From: Chloroflexota bacterium
GTDB lineage: Bacteria; Chloroflexota; Anaerolineae; 4572-78
Assembly: GCA_024278725.1 (NCBI GenBank)
Contig: JAJRSQ010000088.1
Span: forward strand, 1-6,845
Length of the DNA stretch: 6,845 nt
Reading direction: 5' to 3'
Numbering within the stretch: position 1 is the stretch's first letter; each line of letters begins with the position of its first letter. Below the pieces are notes generated by a model that saw nothing but the letters and a program-made list of their open reading frames with translations, was not told the origin of the DNA and made no database searches. Position numbers and translations under genes: made by a program. Below are positions 5,526 to 6,845 of the stretch, piece by piece.

Positions 5526-6749
5526 ATGGCAAAACGATTGACTTCCGAATCCCAAAAAATTGATTATGCCCTCGTGGTGATTATCGCCCTGCTGGTTTTA
5601 TTCGGCATGCTGATGATTTTCAGCACCACCTATTATTTCGGCTATCAGGACGAAAAAGGACCGCTGTATTATTTTGTGCGCCAACTGGCGTTTGCGGGAC
5701 TCGGCATCTTCAGTTTATACATCTGCGCGCGCATCGAATATCACTGGTGGATAAAAATATCGCTCCCGTTTTTTCTGATTACGCTGGTGGTATCGGGCGT
5801 TCTCGCCTTCATCGGTGAAATCATCAACGGCGCGCCCCGCTGGCTCATCAACGGGTCGGGGCAGCCGTCAGAAGTTTTGAAATTAGCGCTCATCATTTAT
5901 TTGGCGCATTGGCTTGCCTTCCGAAAAGATTTCATCAAAACCCTTTCGCTCGGATTAATTCCGTTCGGCATTTTGGTGGGGCTTGCCGCCGGCACGGTGG
6001 TGCTGCAAGACGACCTCAGCACCAGTTTTTTAATTGCGGGAACCAGTTTCATCATGTTCCTCGTTGCCGGGGGCGCGATGCGCCAGTTGCTGGGGGTCAT
6101 TGTCGCCGGGAGCAGTATTGTCACGGTATTAATCTGGATGAAACCTTACCGGTTGCAGCGAATTATGGCGTTTGGAAAAGACCCTTTCAGCAACCCGACG
6201 ATGGATAATCTCCAGATTCGTCGGGTGCTGGAAGCGCTCAGCACCGGCAAACTGACCGGCGTGGGGATTGGCGCCAGCACCCACAAAATCAACAGCATCC
6301 CCGCCGTGCAGACCGATGCGGTTTTCGCCATTGTGGGCGAGGAATTGGGCTTCATCGGCGCAATGGTGCTGCTGGGATTGTTCGCCCTGCTAATCTATCG
6401 CGGCTTCAAAATTGCGCTGAACGCCCCCGACATTTTCGGCGCGCTGCTGGCAACCGGCATCACCGTCAGCATCGCCCTGCAAGTGCTGGTGAACACCGCC
6501 GTCATCACCAATCTCATCCCCTTCACGGGTGTTCCGCTGCCCTTTGTCAGTTCCGGCGGCTCATCCATGGTGATGAGTTTGACCGGCATCGGCATTTTAC
6601 TGGCTATTTCGCGGCGCACAATGCCGCGCGAAGAGACATCGCAGCTCGTCATGGACGCATCGTATGAAACTGATGATTTCCGGCGGCGGAACCGGGGGAC
6701 ACGTGTATCCCGCGCTCGCCGTCGTGCAAACGCTCGAACCGAATACTGA
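5526..6749 (+). CDS. ftsW: SEDS peptidoglycan glycosyltransferase FtsW
   Basis: Multi-spanning membrane protein of the SEDS family (usually 10 membrane segments); it polymerises lipid II into glycan strands at the septum with its partner class B PBP, encoded at the start of this window. The 407 residues show a short cytoplasmic N-terminus, membrane segments from about residue 14, the GAPRWL and QPSE pair (residues 102-107 and 113-116), and QTDAVFAIVGEELGF with the likely catalytic Asp264. Near the end come NTAVITNLIPFTGVPLPF and SSGGSS. Position between murD and murG favours FtsW over RodA. Differences from the usual pattern: SYGGSS is SSGGSS (Ser343), and the YQxxqSxxAxxxGG block reads LQIRRVLEALSTGK (from Leu229). 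The tail, residues 380-407, has 10 arginines and is encoded where ftsW overlaps murG by 86 nt. The ATG is 4 nt after the murD stop with no obvious Shine-Dalgarno. Confidence 0.94.
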   Translation: MAKRLTSESQKIDYALVVIIALLVLFGMLMIFSTTYYFGYQDEKGPLYYFVRQLAFAGLGIFSLYICARIEYHWWIKISLPFFLITLVVSGVLAFIGEIINGAPRWLINGSGQPSEVLKLALIIYLAHWLAFRKDFIKTLSLGLIPFGILVGLAAGTVVLQDDLSTSFLIAGTSFIMFLVAGGAMRQLLGVIVAGSSIVTVLIWMKPYRLQRIMAFGKDPFSNPTMDNLQIRRVLEALSTGKLTGVGIGASTHKINSIPAVQTDAVFAIVGEELGFIGAMVLLGLFALLIYRGFKIALNAPDIFGALLATGITVSIALQVLVNTAVITNLIPFTGVPLPFVSSGGSSMVMSLTGIGILLAISRRTMPREETSQLVMDASYETDDFRRRNRGTRVSRARRRANARTEY

Positions 6750-6845
6750 GATTCTGTGGGTGGGCAGCACGGGCGGGCTGGAAGAGCCGCTCGTCACCCG
6801 CGCCGGATTGCCCTTCACGGGGATTGCCGCCGGTGGATTGCGCGG
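6664..6845 (+). CDS. murG: UDP-GlcNAc:lipid I N-acetylglucosaminyltransferase MurG, 3'-truncated
   Basis: Peripheral membrane GT28 glycosyltransferase that adds GlcNAc to lipid I, making lipid II on the cytoplasmic face. Only about 60 residues are visible before the window ends, with no stop. They begin MKLMISGGGTGGHVYPALAV, which holds the hallmark glycine-rich loop GGGTGGH (residues 7-13), and continue with ILWVGSTGGLEEPLV, a family-typical second strand. The start must lie at or near 6664 because the loop belongs within the first 20 residues: in this frame the only starts between the upstream stops (TGA at 6571 and 6580) and the loop are ATG 6664 and ATG 6673. The gene begins inside ftsW, one frame over, and overlaps it by 86 nt (77 if translation starts at 6673). 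No strong Shine-Dalgarno is visible, so translation is probably coupled to ftsW. Confidence 0.92.
   Translation, partial: MKLMISGGGTGGHVYPALAVVQTLEPNTEILWVGSTGGLEEPLVTRAGLPFTGIAAGGLR

Overview
The window is a dense, single-strand (all +) piece of a division and cell-wall (dcw) gene cluster. Order: 3' part of a class B penicillin-binding protein (ftsI type), murF, mraY, a small unrecognised gene, murD, ftsW, and the 5' end of murG. Both terminal genes are cut by the window edges. Nearly every base is coding. The only spacer over 10 nt is the 62 nt between mraY and the small gene.

Organism: a bacterium with a peptidoglycan pathway. The MraY C-terminus (QWLLLP ... ILQVGYF ... GWSETQV), the MurD NDSIATSPER stretch and the long MurD segment after LELSSFQLE resemble what I remember of Chloroflexota (Anaerolineae-like) proteins. 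This assignment is from memory of family sequences, without a search, and is tentative. The sequence is moderately GC-rich.

How the genes work together: MurD adds D-Glu to UDP-MurNAc-Ala, and MurF adds D-Ala-D-Ala to complete the UDP-MurNAc-pentapeptide. MraY moves this to undecaprenyl phosphate (lipid I), and MurG adds GlcNAc (lipid II). FtsW polymerises lipid II at the septum and the FtsI-type enzyme cross-links it. MurE, which adds the third residue, is absent from its usual place between ftsI and murF, where only 8 nt separate the two genes.

Layout: 1-1308 PBP; 1317-2756 murF; 2756-3742 mraY (1-nt overlap with murF); 3743-3804 spacer with a small hairpin, a T9 run and a good Shine-Dalgarno; 3805-4074 small 89-aa protein; 4085-5521 murD; 5526-6749 ftsW; 6664-end murG, overlapping ftsW by 86 nt.

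Most of the window is ordinary dcw biology. The points worth a second look are the unrecognised small gene and its leader, several changes at normally conserved MraY positions, the long ftsW/murG overlap that writes an arginine-rich FtsW tail, and the missing murE. I see no mobile element, CRISPR array, tRNA or rRNA.
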